Shown here in pieces: positions 11,209 through 22,700 of a DNA stretch of 64,000 bases; within the stretch, counting starts at the first letter, position 1; each line of letters begins with the position of its first letter. This DNA comes from Sciurus carolinensis (Eukaryota; Chordata; Mammalia; Rodentia; Sciuridae), in NCBI RefSeq assembly GCF_902686445.1, contig NC_062217.1:82665258-82729257 (forward strand), read 5' to 3'. Both the position numbers and the translations under genes were made by a program. The notes under the pieces are model-generated. The model saw nothing but the letters and a program-made list of their open reading frames with translations, did not search any database and was not told where the DNA came from.

Positions 11209-11356
11209 CATCCCTAGCCCTTTTAATTTTTTATTCTGAGACAGGGTCTCACTAAGTTGCTCAGGGCCTTGCCAAGTTACTGAGGCTGGCATTGAACCTG
11301 TAATCCTCTTCGCTCAGCCTCTATGTGGCTGGGTGTGCTCCACTGTGCTTGGCTGC
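11209..11356 (-). repeat. Dimeric SINE, B1 half (second part)
   Basis: 'catccctagccc' then 'gagacagggtctcactaagt', 'tgctcagggccttgcc' and 'gtgctccactgtgcttggct'. It continues the element broken at 9406. Confidence 0.8.
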
Positions 11357-11647
11357 ATTTGATTTTGAATGTGAGTGCAGCAAATGTCTCTGAGCTGCAG
11401 ACCCCTGAGGGAATGATGCTGTTACCTACCAGGTCACAAGAGACTCTTTCCTCTTTGGGGAATAAGGAAGAAATCTGTACATTCAGAGCATCAGTGAGTT
11501 AAACAAAAATAAGTGGAGCTTATTCAGAGTGAGCCCCTTCGTGTAATGCACATTAGAATTGTCTGGCAGGGACATGAGAACATCCACACCAGAGTCCTGG
11601 TGCACACACACAGATGGGTTCCATAATGCAGATGATCTAAGCCAATA

Positions 11648-11650
11648 TTT

Positions 11651-11686
<36 letters not shown>
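11648..11686. repeat. (ATTT)n microsatellite
   Basis: About nine ATTT units next to a SINE tail, so it probably grew from that tail. Confidence 0.95.
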
Positions 11687-11687
<1 letters not shown>

Positions 11688-11890
11688 AGTACTGAAGATT
11701 TAACCCAGGGTGCTTTGCCATTGAGCTATATTCCTAACCAGCCCCCCCCCCTTTTTATGTTTTGAGATAGGGTCTTACCAAGTTGTTTAGGTCCTTGCTC
11801 AGTTGCTGAGGCTAGCCTCAAACTTGCAATCCTCCTTCCTCAACCTCCTGAGCCACTGGGATTACAGATGTATCCCACCATGCCCAGCCC
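11687..11890 (-). repeat. Dimeric B1/ID-type SINE
   Basis: 'gtactgaagatttaaccc', 'gccattgagctatattcc', a run of C, then 'gatagggtcttaccaagttg', 'gcaatcctccttcctcaacc' and 'ccaccatgcccagccc'. Confidence 0.9.
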
Positions 11891-12410
11891 ATTCAGTAGT
11901 TTTCTACTTGAGAAGACAAAACACAAGATCTTAGTTAAACCTAGCACTCTGATAGACCCTCAACTAATGACTGAGATTACCAGAATGACAGTGTTGCCCT
12001 ACTTTCTCTGTGCCAATGTACATTTTTTTCCCCCAATGAGTATCTTCAATGCAGAAAATCCATTTTATCTTTTTGTATGGCTCCTTTTAATGGCAGGTGA
12101 CTAGAAAATATCAGTTGGTTAGGATGTTCTACAGGTCACTCACTCGGCAATTAGGCTTCTAAGGACTGGAAGGAGCACTAATATTTTTGGGGTGAATACC
12201 ATATTGGGTACTTTACATGGGGACTTCTCTCATCCTCCCCATCTTTGCCTCTCCATCTCCGTGTTAAGGTAACGAAAACCCTGTGACAAGTTGGGGCAGA
12301 AGTGGATTCTCAACCACATCAGTCAGCTTCTGAAGCCCTCTCTTTCATCATATCATGTTGACTTACACAGTTTCCTTATGATCTTTTAGATAATTTTAAT
12401 AAGCCTTTTT

Positions 12411-12499
12411 TTTTTTTTTTTTTGGGTGCTGGGGATTGAACCCAGGGCCTTGTGCTTACAAGGCAAGCACTCTACCAACTGAGCTATCTCCCCAGCCCC
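12411..12499 (-). repeat. ID-type SINE, young, with 15-bp target duplication
   Basis: T-run, 'tgctggggattgaaccc', 'gcaagcactctaccaactg', 'tctccccagcccc'. The flanks TTAATAAGCCTTTTT (12396-12410 and 12500-12514) are identical. Confidence 0.95.
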
Positions 12500-12604
12500 T
12501 TAATAAGCCTTTTTAATGACCTCTACAGATATAAAATGCCTGCCTGAGGAAGCAGGATTCAAGTGACTTGGTATCCCAGTGGGGCACTCTTTGACGCATT
12601 TTAC

Positions 12605-12930
12605 CTATACTGATTCATTTTATTCTTATAACAACCTGGTCCCCATTTTAGAGATTAGGGAATTTAGGCGCAGAGAACAAATACACCTACAAATAACTGC
12701 AGCTAGTCAGTGATAGAGTAGGCTTTGAGCTGGGGCAGGATGAGCTCCAGGTTTTCATTTAAAGCACATTTTTGCTTCTCAACCCAACTGACAGCCCAGT
12801 CCTAATTCTTCCACTTATTGCTGTGTGACCACATCACTTCTCTGGGTTTCAGTTTCCTTCCCTGAACAGTGTTAGGTGGATTCAATGAGATAATCTATGC
12901 CAGGCTTCCAACATGGTATCTGAATGTACC
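12605..12930 (+). repeat. Two adjacent MIR relics
   Basis: First: 'attcttataacaacctgg', 'attagggaatttaggcgcag'. Second, at about 12795-12930: 'cacttattgctgtgtgacc', 'tctgggtttcagtttcc', 'caatgagataatctatgcc'. Confidence 0.65.
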
Positions 12931-13085
12931 ATTTCTTAAGATAGCTATTCAGTATTCTTTTGGTTCTTTTGGATCCTGTGAATTAAGAATTAGCTAAGAT
13001 CTTTGAGTCTTGACACTTTTCTTTTTCCTGTGGTTCTCTTGAGTGACCCTCAGTCCATGTCCTGTCTTCCTCCCCTCTGAGTTAG

Positions 13086-13261
13086 GCTACAGCGGATGCC
13101 CCGTTGCCCCGCCGCACCAGAGCCTGCATCCCCTTCACCAGCGCCACATCACCGTGCCCACCAGCATCCCCCAGCAACAGGTGTTCGCCCTGGCAGAACC
13201 CAAGAGGAAACCTTCCCTCTTCTGGCACACCTTCCATAAACTCACCCCTTTCAGGAAGTGA
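13086..13261 (+). CDS. SPATA13: SPATA13 last coding exon: C-terminal tail and stop
   Basis: The coding part of the terminal exon has 176 bases, starting in phase 1 and ending with TGA at 13259-13261. It encodes a Pro/His/Gln-rich tail, Cys-Pro-Val-Ala-Pro-Pro-His-Gln and then [10 protein letters not shown]. The last stretch is basic and aromatic: Ser-Leu-Phe-Trp-His-Thr-Phe and Leu-Thr-Pro-Phe-Arg-Lys. The tail of ASEF2 is reported to bind neurabin-2 (spinophilin) and to take part in autoinhibition. An antisense frame of 251 codons covers this exon and the UTR, but it is a GC-driven shadow. Confidence 0.92.
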
Positions 13262-14901
13262 GCAGCAGGCCCACGCTTCCCCTGACGGACTGTGAAGAAG
13301 AGAACCGAGTTTGTTCCTTCTGTGTGAAACCCAGGGAAAATTTCTTAGTCCCAGTGCTGAAAACTTCTTTGGGGACTCAATGAAGGAGAGAAAGAAGTTG
13401 AACTCACCTTCATTCTTCAGAGACCCTGCTGCCTTGGCGGAAGGGAGAAGAAGATTATGACACATAGCTCTATCCTGCACAAGAAGCTCCAAAGAGCACT
13501 CTGAGGTGGCTGGGAACCAGTGTCCAGTTCTACAGGAATGCTGTGGCAGTGGCCCCACATGCCCTGCTAGTGATGGGGACACCCTTGCTGCATTTCCAGA
13601 CCACCGAGAGCTTTTCAGTGCTAAGGAAATGAGGATTGCTTCTGCATTTGGTTTCGAAGGAAATCGATGAGGGAGGGGGATAAGTATGATGCTGCCTCTC
13701 CCTACCATATGTCTGGTCGCACTTAGAAGGGGAGCTCTTACTCCCTCTGGTAGTAGGGGATCTACAGCTGCTTGGAGATGACCATGGTGTTCCCTGGTGT
13801 CATCTGTGTCCACGCATTTGCCAAATGCAAGCTTCATCTTGCAAGGTGCCTCTTCTTCAAGCTAGTCAGGGAGATTACATCCATCTCCTGGCAGCAACAG
13901 CCTGAGATGCGGAGAAACTGAGGCATCTCCAGGTCATGCTACTTTCAAGGCCAGGGAGAAATGCCACTGCCAGCCAGTTTGTCCTTGGCAAGTTGGATCC
14001 TCACCTGCCTGTGTGCCTTGTGTAACTCCTTGAGCAGAAATCACATTTCGCTCATGCATCCTAATCTAAGAAACTGCATTCAAACAACTGTTTGTGATAT
14101 AAAAGCTCATTTACTTTAATTTTTTATAACATGAGAATGCACCAGTTGGAAGGCATTCTTAAAAGCCTCCTGCTCTTCTTCCAACAGTTGTTTATAATGT
14201 CTTCACCAGTAAAATTGCAACTCAGCCCATGAAGAAAACAAAGGGCAGAGTAATTCTGCTTCTTGGGGGTTTAAAGCTGCCTTTGTTATATAAACCCAAA
14301 ACAGTAGTGCATGACTGTGGCATGCCAACAGGTTCTTGAAGATTTACCACCTGTAAAAGAAACCTTAACAAAATATCTAGGCTCAGAGATAACAGTCTCT
14401 TTTCAATGGAGGCCACACAGGCTGATACCTGCAGATAATAATCTCCATTTCTTTACCTATTCTGAAAAGTGTGATGAAAATAACTTTTCAATGTGTCTGG
14501 AGAAGACAGGCTCTGCACTGAGTGTGCTAACTAGGGAATATTGTGTCACATAGTTTGTGGATTTTTGTTTGAGAAGCTCATTTTTTGTATGCTGTTCTTG
14601 CAAAGTTTCTTCCCCCACAGACCCATGCTTGAGAATAAACAGGTCTACAATGTTAAAGGCCAATGGGTCAACTCCAAGGATATAGTTGTCCGCCACCTTG
14701 CCATCTGCAGTTATTCGTGCATCAAGAAAACACAACTCTGGACCTCTCTGCTAGGCCCTTAGGGCATAATGTGACTATTCAAAAGCAGGCTTACATCAGC
14801 TTGCTGGACGTTTGCCTTGCCCTGTGACTGACAGCCCCCGGGTTGCTTCTTTTTTACCACAGGTCCCTTGACAGAAGAGGTGCTATGGCTTCATGCATTG
14901 G

Positions 14902-14950
<49 letters not shown>

Positions 14951-14951
14951 T
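14902..14951. repeat. (TG)n microsatellite in the SPATA13 3' UTR
   Basis: Nearly pure TG repeat of about 50 bases. It is likely to vary in length between individuals. Confidence 0.95.
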
Positions 14952-17226
14952 CCGTCCCCTTGAATAGTTGTCTAAAACTCAGTTGCATTTATATAACTAA
15001 CATTTTTACTAACAAAATGTAATGATATATTTTGAAAATGACTTTTCTGTGCTAAGTAGAGCTATTTGTATGTACAGCAATTTTGAACAGGTTTTTGTTG
15101 TTTTTAATGTAATATAAAAGAATTACTTTAAGGAAGTAAAATCACTTGCTTATGTTACATTTTCAGTGAGGATTCATTCAAGTGAAGAGTCAGAGGACTT
15201 GCATTTGCTAGTATTGACCAATAGGCAATGAGGAAAGGCTTTAATGTTTTGTGACCATTCCTAATTTGTTTCCCAGCTGAGTCCTCACTTCCAGTTCCCA
15301 TCTACCTCCACAGACTCCCTAACAGAGAATCATGAACACCAGGACATGTTTTTATTAAGTCAAGGTCAATTCAAGACCGGGGATTGTCCCCGTCAGTTTT
15401 ATGCAGCACGAGAGTCACTTGATCAAATACCTGTCCAGGTGGATTCTACTTGGATTCTGAAGTGATTTTGAAAACTGCTAACATGTTTTTGTTTTTTTTT
15501 TAAGTCTAGAACATCCTTTGACTTCTTGAAAATCTGTGTAGCTTGAGTTTTCTTACTAAATACCTGGGTTCTGCAAAGAACAGAATGCCTCAGGTATTCT
15601 CATTTTTAGCTTGCCATACTTCCTTCGTGATTTAAGTCATGTATACCTGGAGAGAGAGAAAAAGAAACAACAAAAAACCTCTGCCTGTGTGAATTTTACT
15701 GGGGACCCTGCCCCCTCTGCCCAATCTCTCTCTTTATCCTCCCCCGCAACCCTGAGTGGGCCTTTTAATTTTTTGACCTTATAAATATGTATGATTTTTA
15801 TGATTTTATGTACCAGTTTAAAAAATAAATTTTTAAAAATTTAGAATAAAATAAATAAATCTAAACTTTTTTTAAAAGAGAAAAGTCAGGCTTAGATAAC
15901 TTTGCTGGTTGACACCATTTTGATGATTTTCATTTGTTCTGTCTTTAGTGTTTCAGAATTTGCTAATTCTGTGAAAGACAGTTGAAATGGCCTTGGGTCA
16001 AGAGCAGCTTTCTCAATTTTGATCATACCTAAATGTACGAGAACCCTGTAGTGAATTATAAGCCATCACAAACAATATTTGAAAAGTCCTAGAGAAGGAA
16101 CATGCATTGTCTTTGGCCTGCTAACTAGGAAGAGGGTGACAAGCAGTTTGCTAGCACTTTCACAGGATACTGTCTACATGGTTTGTTTTCAGTAAGTCTG
16201 GTTTTTGTCTCCCCGCTGGTAGATCTGATTCTGTAATAAACACATCACCACCATCAGTGCCATTTCTAAATATTGTGCCATCTAATCTAGTTGAGGACTA
16301 ATACTACATCTTATGATGCGCTTGTCCAAACACATAGCAAAAGTGTTTTACTTCAAAATTTGCTTCACAATTGGAATCTTTTGTAAAAGCCAGGTGGTCC
16401 AGCATCTGGCCAAGCAGAAATCTCTGCATTCCTGAATCACTGATATTCCTGAATACAAATCAGTCTACTTTTCCTAGTCTGATTTTCCAGAGCTGGGAGA
16501 GTGTTACTGCATTATTCTTACATGAAGGAGAAGAGAACTGTGAAGTGTTCTTAAAAGGACAGTGCCAACAAGTGTGAATAAAATGTCCTTTCAATGGCTT
16601 ACAGGCCAGGGATGTTGGACATAACTTCTATGTTAAACTTTCAGCAAAGTTTTCCCTGTAGCATGCTTCACCTACATACTATTCTCGTTTATCTTGTTTG
16701 TTTTCAAGATGTAATTAATGCAAATGGAGTTCAAAGATTTTGGAAAATAGTAAGTGGAAAATTCTAGCTGGTCTTGGAAGGAGATAAAAAAAAAAAAAAA
16801 ACCCAGAAGCTTAAGTGTTTTATGTAAATTTACCTGACAACAACATACTTTTATTATTGCCTTTAGTTACCTCATTGGCATTGACATTTGTATTTAGAAA
16901 ATACTTTGAACCAACTCTGTAATTTAATAATTAGTTTTTTTGTACATAATAAACCCATTGTGTATGACTTGCTTACCCACTTTGCAAGGCTTTTGGTGAC
17001 TTTTAACTCATTCACATAAAGATGACATTGTCTGTGTAAGTCAAGTGACGCTTCCAAAGTGGTGGATTAGCTTTGACAGCTGAAGTCTGGTCTACGAGAT
17101 TACTGTAACTTGATATGTATTTTTGTTGAAATTTCTTTTTGTAAAAAAAAAAAAAAAATTTACAATGTTATTTGAATGATTTATTGTAAATGCTGTGAAT
17201 CTATATTTGTTGTTTTGTATCTGTAT

Positions 17227-17232
17227 ATTAAA
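17227..17232 (+). terminator. Likely distal poly(A) signal of SPATA13 (ATTAAA)
   Basis: An ATTAAA hexamer with T- and GT-containing sequence some 20-40 bases downstream. It is the last signal before A-rich tracts and intergenic repeats begin. The choice among the signals is inference. Confidence 0.45.
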
Positions 17233-17532
17233 ATTAATTTCCCAAACTGGTCCTAGTAGTTCATTTGAATAGTAAAATAAGATGGTGCTATATTTAAAAA
17301 AAAAAAGAAAGAAGAAAGAGACCATGAATGCCAGGAGTCTCTGAGATGGGAAGATCCTTTTCTGCTCTCATTTCTTCTAGCAACAATTCATCCATTAATG
17401 TCCTCACTCTGGGCAGGTGTGAGAGAAAGAAGGTTCCAAGGGGAAATAAGAGGGCCACTTGACTTGAAAAAGTCACAAACTAATGGAATCAGACTGATGT
17501 AAGCAGAAGTGGAAATGGGATGTCCTGGTTTG

Positions 17533-17609
17533 CTTTTGCCTTTTGGTGCTGGGAGCTGCACCCAGGGCCTCCCGCATGCTCTGCCTGTGCTGCACCCCCT
17601 GCCCTGCAA
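17533..17609 (-). repeat. Old ID-type SINE with target duplication
   Basis: 'ttttggtgctgggagctgca', 'cccagggcct', then degraded. It is flanked by GTCCTGGTTTG at 17522-17532 and 17610-17620. Its GC-rich body gives open frames in three phases that are not genes. Confidence 0.7.
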
Positions 17610-19674
17610 GTCCTGGTTTGTTGCAGCAGCTTTTACAACGAATGGAGTGTGGGTGGCCCAGATGTACCCCCTTGCCACAGCTGCAGGGCAGGGTCCCTCT
17701 ACCAGGAGGTGGCCTGTGGTCCTAGGCTCCCCTTACCCTTTGGATGTGGGGTGGATGTGAGAATTTCCTTCCCTAATTAACACTGAGAAAAGCCAACTAA
17801 ATAGCCCATTGTTTGCCGTGACTAATCAGAAAAGGGTTCCTAAGAAAGCTGCCAAGTGCTTCTTGCTGGCTGTTTACTCCTAGGTCCACCTACATCAGAG
17901 GGAGCTGCTGGCCCCTCCTTGGGCTTTGCTTGGGTGGGAAGCAGGGTGGTCCGCGATGGAACCATCCATAGGAGTGACAATAATTGGAGGACAGTGGCAT
18001 GAACTAACATGCATTAGCCACCTACTCTACATTGGAGAACTGGAATGTGTGAATCCTCCAAAGGAGCTTGTGGGGCCGAAGGGGAGCACAAACAGGTGTG
18101 ACAGAACAGTGGGAACTAAGAACACCAGAGCTGCATAGCTGTTACACAGAGATGAGAGTGGACTCCTCTTCCCAGGTGAGTATCCAGAGAGAGGTGTCAC
18201 ACCAGGTGCGGGGGTGGGAGGTGAGTTCCTCAGGGTTAACCATGTCAGACAAGATGGAGCTGAGGTCACATGGTCTCAGTGTGACCAAAATAGTGAGCAG
18301 AAGCCTGATGGCTAAGGCCCTGTGGCCCATGGTGGCACTTGGGATTTCCTTATGTGACCACACGGTTTAAGGAAGGTTGCAGCCAGGATGGCCTATGTAG
18401 GAGCTGGCTGGGTCGCAATGAAAAAGGGCAAATGTCAAAACCAGAGGTAGAGGGGTAGATAACTCAGGAGACAAGGCAGGAGAGCAGGAGGTGGGGGTGC
18501 AGGCTACTCAGTGGCCCTGGCAGATCTCATGGGTAAGGTGGAAGGACACTGGTCAGGTTCTGGTGTGATGAGTGAGTGGGTGGGAGTGCCATACACCGAG
18601 ACTGAAGCGTAGCTTAATAGTGCAGCCCAGATCCTCGTGCTTGCATTGCTGAACATCTGGCACATCCTGCTGGCAAGGGTAGCATGGAGCTCAGGAGAGA
18701 GGTCAAGGCTGGAAATGGGTTGGAGAAGGTTCCAGGAGCAGAGGCATCAAAGCAGAGTGGGCCACACACAACCCTGAAGACTGAGCGCCCAGGGGATGGA
18801 TCTCTCTTGGCAGCTGGACATTGCTGCTGGGAGCCTAGCACATGAAGGAACCTCAAGTATCTGGGTATAGCGGTTAAGAGATGAGTGCAGGCCATAAGGG
18901 ATAGCCAAGAAGCCAAATCCAGGTAATGTTTGCCTGCAAATCCAGTTCCCTCCCCTGGACCTTTAGTGTTGGTTTGCTGTACAGATGAGGAATGGAGTCG
19001 TTTGGAGAGTAGGGTTGGATGTCTAGCTCCTCTAAAGTGAGGCTTGTCCTCACCAGCATACCATCTCCCATGTGGCCTCTGCAATCAAGTCCCCAGCACC
19101 ATCCAGAAACAGACTTGAGGAATTCTGTCCTCCTGAAACTAACTGTATTAGATAAATCTTAATGGACATACCTATCAGGAAAGGTGAAGAATCAAATTGC
19201 ATGACATTGAGGAAATGGTCACATCATGCTTTTCTTAGCTGCAGGTCGGGGTGCATGTATGAAGGGAATGAATGCTGGATCCTTTCCTACCCAAAGACCT
19301 ACTGTCAAAAGGCATTACAAAGCAGTTTGACCACGGTGATCCTGGTTCAGGGTCCAGCTGAGACCTGGCCGCTGGTAGTCTTTATTTTTGTCCTGTTGCC
19401 TCACAATTGACCTTAGGTTCACTGCAAAGCTGCTCAAGAAAAGTCTGAACATGATTTTAAGGAAAGAAACCTGCCATGGAGATTCCTTCCTTCAGATTCC
19501 ATGGGGGGGATCACCTTATTTTATTAAAAGGGTGAGAGGAGGGGGATTAAGTTTTCCACATTAAGGAGTGCTAGTAATCAAAGTTACCTGACTCATGCCT
19601 TGCCATGAATCTTGAAGCTCTTCCAAGACATCTTGTGCCTTCCTCCATCCCCTCCCCTTCCTGCTATTTTGCAG

Positions 19675-19781
19675 TTATGTCCACTAGGGAATTGTAGGCA
19701 GGAAGGCCTGATTTTCTTTAGTTTGCCCTGGATTCCTGATTTGCACAGCACCTAGGTGCAGCCTGCAGCCCTGAGGTTCAG
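19675..19781 (+). other. Candidate 5' untranslated exon, probably of C1QTNF9
   Basis: A 107-bp interval is framed by a very good acceptor (a pyrimidine-rich run from about 19640 ending tattttgcag) and a near-perfect donor (ttcag|gtaagc). It holds an ATG at 19677 that meets a TAG after six codons, so it would be untranslated. It lies 5.4 kb upstream of the C1QTNF9 start exon, on the same strand, in a repeat-free stretch. C1QTNF9 genes have untranslated 5' exon sequence, and in human this lies close behind SPATA13. It could also be an alternative SPATA13 readthrough exon or a chance pairing of splice signals. Confidence 0.4.
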
Positions 19782-22700
19782 GTAAGCGCATGGGGAGGGG
19801 ATTTCTTTACCTTCAGGTTAAGGCCTCTGGTCCCAAAACAGCTTTGTAATATCAGTGTGGGTGAGTCTGGCCTCATTATTTGCAAAACAGATGTCTTGGA
19901 GAGTTTGGGGTAGTAGGAAAGGGAGCACAGTGTTTTTAAAAATTCTTTCTTAAGAGGCTAAATAGGAGAGAAAAGCAGATCTTGAAATTGTTTTGCCAGA
20001 ACTCTGCAAATTGGCTGGGAGGAGAGAGAAAAATCATACGATAATGTTCATAAAAATAACTGATCTTTCAGGAGAGCTTTCTAGAGAAGCTTGCAGGCTA
20101 TTTTGCATAAATTTTAATGTTTACATTTTTTATATTTATGGCTATGCTAGTATAGTAAAAATATATGTTGAAGAGAAAATGTATAAGGTGTACAAGTTCA
20201 GAACACATGGAAGAAAATATAGCCAATAAAGGCAACTTTGAGATATTTAGATTCTTAGGCTGCCAAATGTGGGAAGGGATGTCAGGGTGTTAGTTCATCT
20301 CTCACATTTTAAGCACAAGGAGGCTGAGGCTCTGGAAGCAAGGGGTTGGAAACCTAGTTAAGATCACTCAACTGTTTTTTGGCAGATGTGTATTAAGTCA
20401 GCCTTTGGGGAGAGTAGGATTTTTTTGTTGTTGTTCTCAGTATAAAAGAGTAGTGTTTATTCAAGTGAGAAGAAAAGAGACAGAACTCTCAAAGGGCAAG
20501 AGGGACCCAATAGAGGCTTCCCAGAAGTAAGAATCTTGAAGAGTGGAAACCCTTAACCTTGGCTGTGAATTAGAGAAAATTAATCATGAGAGCCACAGGA
20601 TAACCCTGTATCAAGAGGGTTAATAATGAGAGAGAAGTATAGGTAACAGGAGAATAGACCCAGAAGTAGGACATTAACTCAGTCAGAACCTACTTTATTT
20701 GGGACTAAAAACAAGTAATCCTAAGTCGTTTGCAGTCTGTGTCCCTTTGCCCCTTCCATGTCAGAATGCCAGGTCCAGGAGATCACAGCATTCATCAGGT
20801 GGCTGCACCATGTTTCGATGCTTCCAGATTGCTTGTCTTCATCTAAGGCAGGGACACGCCTGAGGGTTTGTGCCCATGTGTCCTCAGCCACTCTGAGCCT
20901 TGGACTGACTGCAGATGTCCACAAGCCCCCCTCACTTCTCATGAGAACCCACACCTTGGGCAGCAGATGCTTTGTGAAAGTCAGGATGTGGGCTTGGTTG
21001 TCATGTCAAAGATGGGCTATAAGGACAACACTCGTGCATGGAATCTAGGATTCTTCCTATCCCCAAACTGTTGCCCACACCCTGTGTGCACCCCATCACA
21101 GGAAAAGGGGAAGAACCCAAGGAGTGACACACGCATTCCCTTTCTCTAGTCCTCAATTGCACACATTACTTTTGCCATTCCCATGGGCCCGAATCTAGTT
21201 TCATGGTCAAATCTAGGCTGCAAGGGAGGCTGGTAAGCGCACTCTATTGTGGGCAGTCAGGGGCCCAGCTAGAATTGCTATTACCTGAAGGAAGTGAGAG
21301 AGGTCTTGGAAACAGCCAGGGATCTCCACCCAAAGACTAACAAAGCTCAGAGTTGACACCTAGACCCCTCCCCGAGGGTTGTGCAGACACAGGTGGAACT
21401 AGGATAATATTTAATTAATTCACTCACTCAAATATTTGATGGTGAGGTATCAAAAACAAGGAAGTAGAAAGATGATGCTATTACCTTCAAAAAATATTAA
21501 ACTTGATTGGTGCTTACTCACTGGTTACTAGCCTAGGTGAGATATGGAGAGCAAGTGAGGTCTGGGGGTGCAGTGAGAGAAGAGAGAGAATGTGAAGTTG
21601 CCCACAGGGAAAGATGGGGACTTAGAAGGGATCCTACCTGCAGTGTCTTCTGGAGAAAGACCAGACAGCAGTTCAAAGCTGAAGGTGATCACTGCAGTTG
21701 AACTAATGAAGTTGAGCTTTCAACCCATAGTTTTGTGAGAGGAACAGACGCCATATTTTTTTCAAAAGAGCATTAATAAAATTTCTGCTATATTCCTTGT
21801 TCAAACCCTCAATGTTCTACAACAAAGTGCAAGCGCCTAAGTTTTATTATAGTACCACAATTTTTTTCTACTGGTTATTTGGGAGCAAATTGTGTTTAAT
21901 TAAAATTACCCATTGAAGATTGTGTGATAAGCACAGAGCATAAGTAAGTTAGATGTTCTCTGCCTACCCTACATCAAGTATGCAAAACTCAAAAGAATTA
22001 TAGAAGGACAAATATTTACTTTTACGTTAATTCTTCTCTAGCTGGAGAGCAAATGGAGTTTTTCCCACTTGACACCTTCATTATCTTGTGATCTTTTCAG
22101 CACTGGGGTGATAGAACATACCAGAACCTGTGGGACACTGTGAAGGCAGTTCTGCAGGGAAGTTTATAGCTATGAGTGGAATAACTTGTAGTGTACATTT
22201 TGAAACGTTGAGAGGAAAACTATACAATCCCCAGCAAAGGCTAGTTAGTGGAATTTAGAGTTGACTACTATCATCAGTCACTTCTGAGTTACACAAAAGA
22301 TGCAGGTGCAGATTATTCATGGATTTGGCTCTTAGGAAACACAAGTCAGTTTCCTGAAGTGGAGTGAGTTTTTTACTTCAATGGGAAACATCTGCATTTC
22401 CTTTTCCAAAAAATACTCTTAGCCTTAGACTGGACCCTGTGATCCTTAGAGACTGCCACAAGATGGCGATATAGTCCTTTGAATGGCAGAACCTAAGTAT
22501 TTTCATTTAAACAATACTTATCTAGACATATATGTACAGTGCTATAAAAAAAGATTTTTAAACAGAAAAATGTCCCATTGCCCCATCATTCTAAAAAATA
22601 TTCATTTTCATATATTACTTCTAGTTTGCTTATATGCATACATACATAGGTAACAGTCATAATGTGCCTGATATTCTAGTTTACTTTTTAATAAATTCAA

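Larger units (their letters stand above)
9153..13085 (+). other. SPATA13: SPATA13 last intron
   Basis: A 3.9 kb intron packed with repeats: the nested SINE/L1/L1 block (9313-11356), an ATTT repeat plus SINE (11648-11890), a young ID SINE with clear target duplication (12411-12499) and two MIR relics (12605-12930). The acceptor at 13084-13085 reads ctgagttag, a weak tract with several purines. Confidence 0.8.
1..17250 (+). other. SPATA13: SPATA13 gene, 3' part (introns, five coding exons, 3' UTR)
   Basis: Spliced together, the five exons at 1570-1802, 4497-4626, 6175-6547, 9078-9152 and 13086-13261 give one open frame of 328 codons plus stop, with junction phases that all agree. The protein matches the C-terminal third of SPATA13/ASEF2 as I know it: second half of the Dbl-homology (DH) domain, then a PH domain, then a basic tail ending in Phe-Arg-Lys. 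The family is a cytosolic and membrane-ruffle exchange factor for Rac1 and Cdc42 that is released from autoinhibition by APC and acts in cell spreading and migration. The SH3 domain, APC-binding region and first half of the DH domain lie upstream of the window. The close paralogue ARHGEF4 (ASEF) is the alternative. The tail, the neighbouring C1QTNF9 and MIPEP, and the near identity to remembered human SPATA13 favour SPATA13. The 3' end near 17250 is inferred from poly(A) signals. Confidence 0.93.
13262..17250 (+). other. SPATA13: SPATA13 3' UTR (inferred extent)
   Basis: About 4 kb follow the stop without any splice-like break. The stretch is free of SINEs and L1s, unlike the intron before it and the DNA after it, which fits a selected exon. 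It holds a TG microsatellite (14902-14951) and several poly(A) signals: AATAAA near 15826-15860 and at 16235-16240, 16577-16582 and 16948-16953, and ATTAAA at 17227-17232. The last is the likely main end, followed by a T/G-rich stretch. Shorter forms may use the earlier signals. Confidence 0.65.

Noticed and set aside
11648..11686. Regular short repeats here and at 48180 and 57784, considered as CRISPR-like arrays
   Set aside because: The units are 2-4 bases without spacers. They are microsatellites grown from SINE tails.
12411..12499. tRNA-like sequences (A and B box patterns) here and in other ID elements
   Set aside because: They are tRNA-derived SINEs with tails and target duplications. 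None can fold into a full tRNA cloverleaf.
13082..13837. A 251-codon open frame on the minus strand across the last SPATA13 exon
   Set aside because: It lies antisense to a well-supported coding exon and 3' UTR in GC-rich DNA. It has no recognisable domain and no promoter or splice context.
18614..19084. A 156-codon frame on the minus strand between SPATA13 and C1QTNF9
   Set aside because: No known domain, no splice partners, mixed composition. It is compatible with chance in moderately GC-rich DNA.
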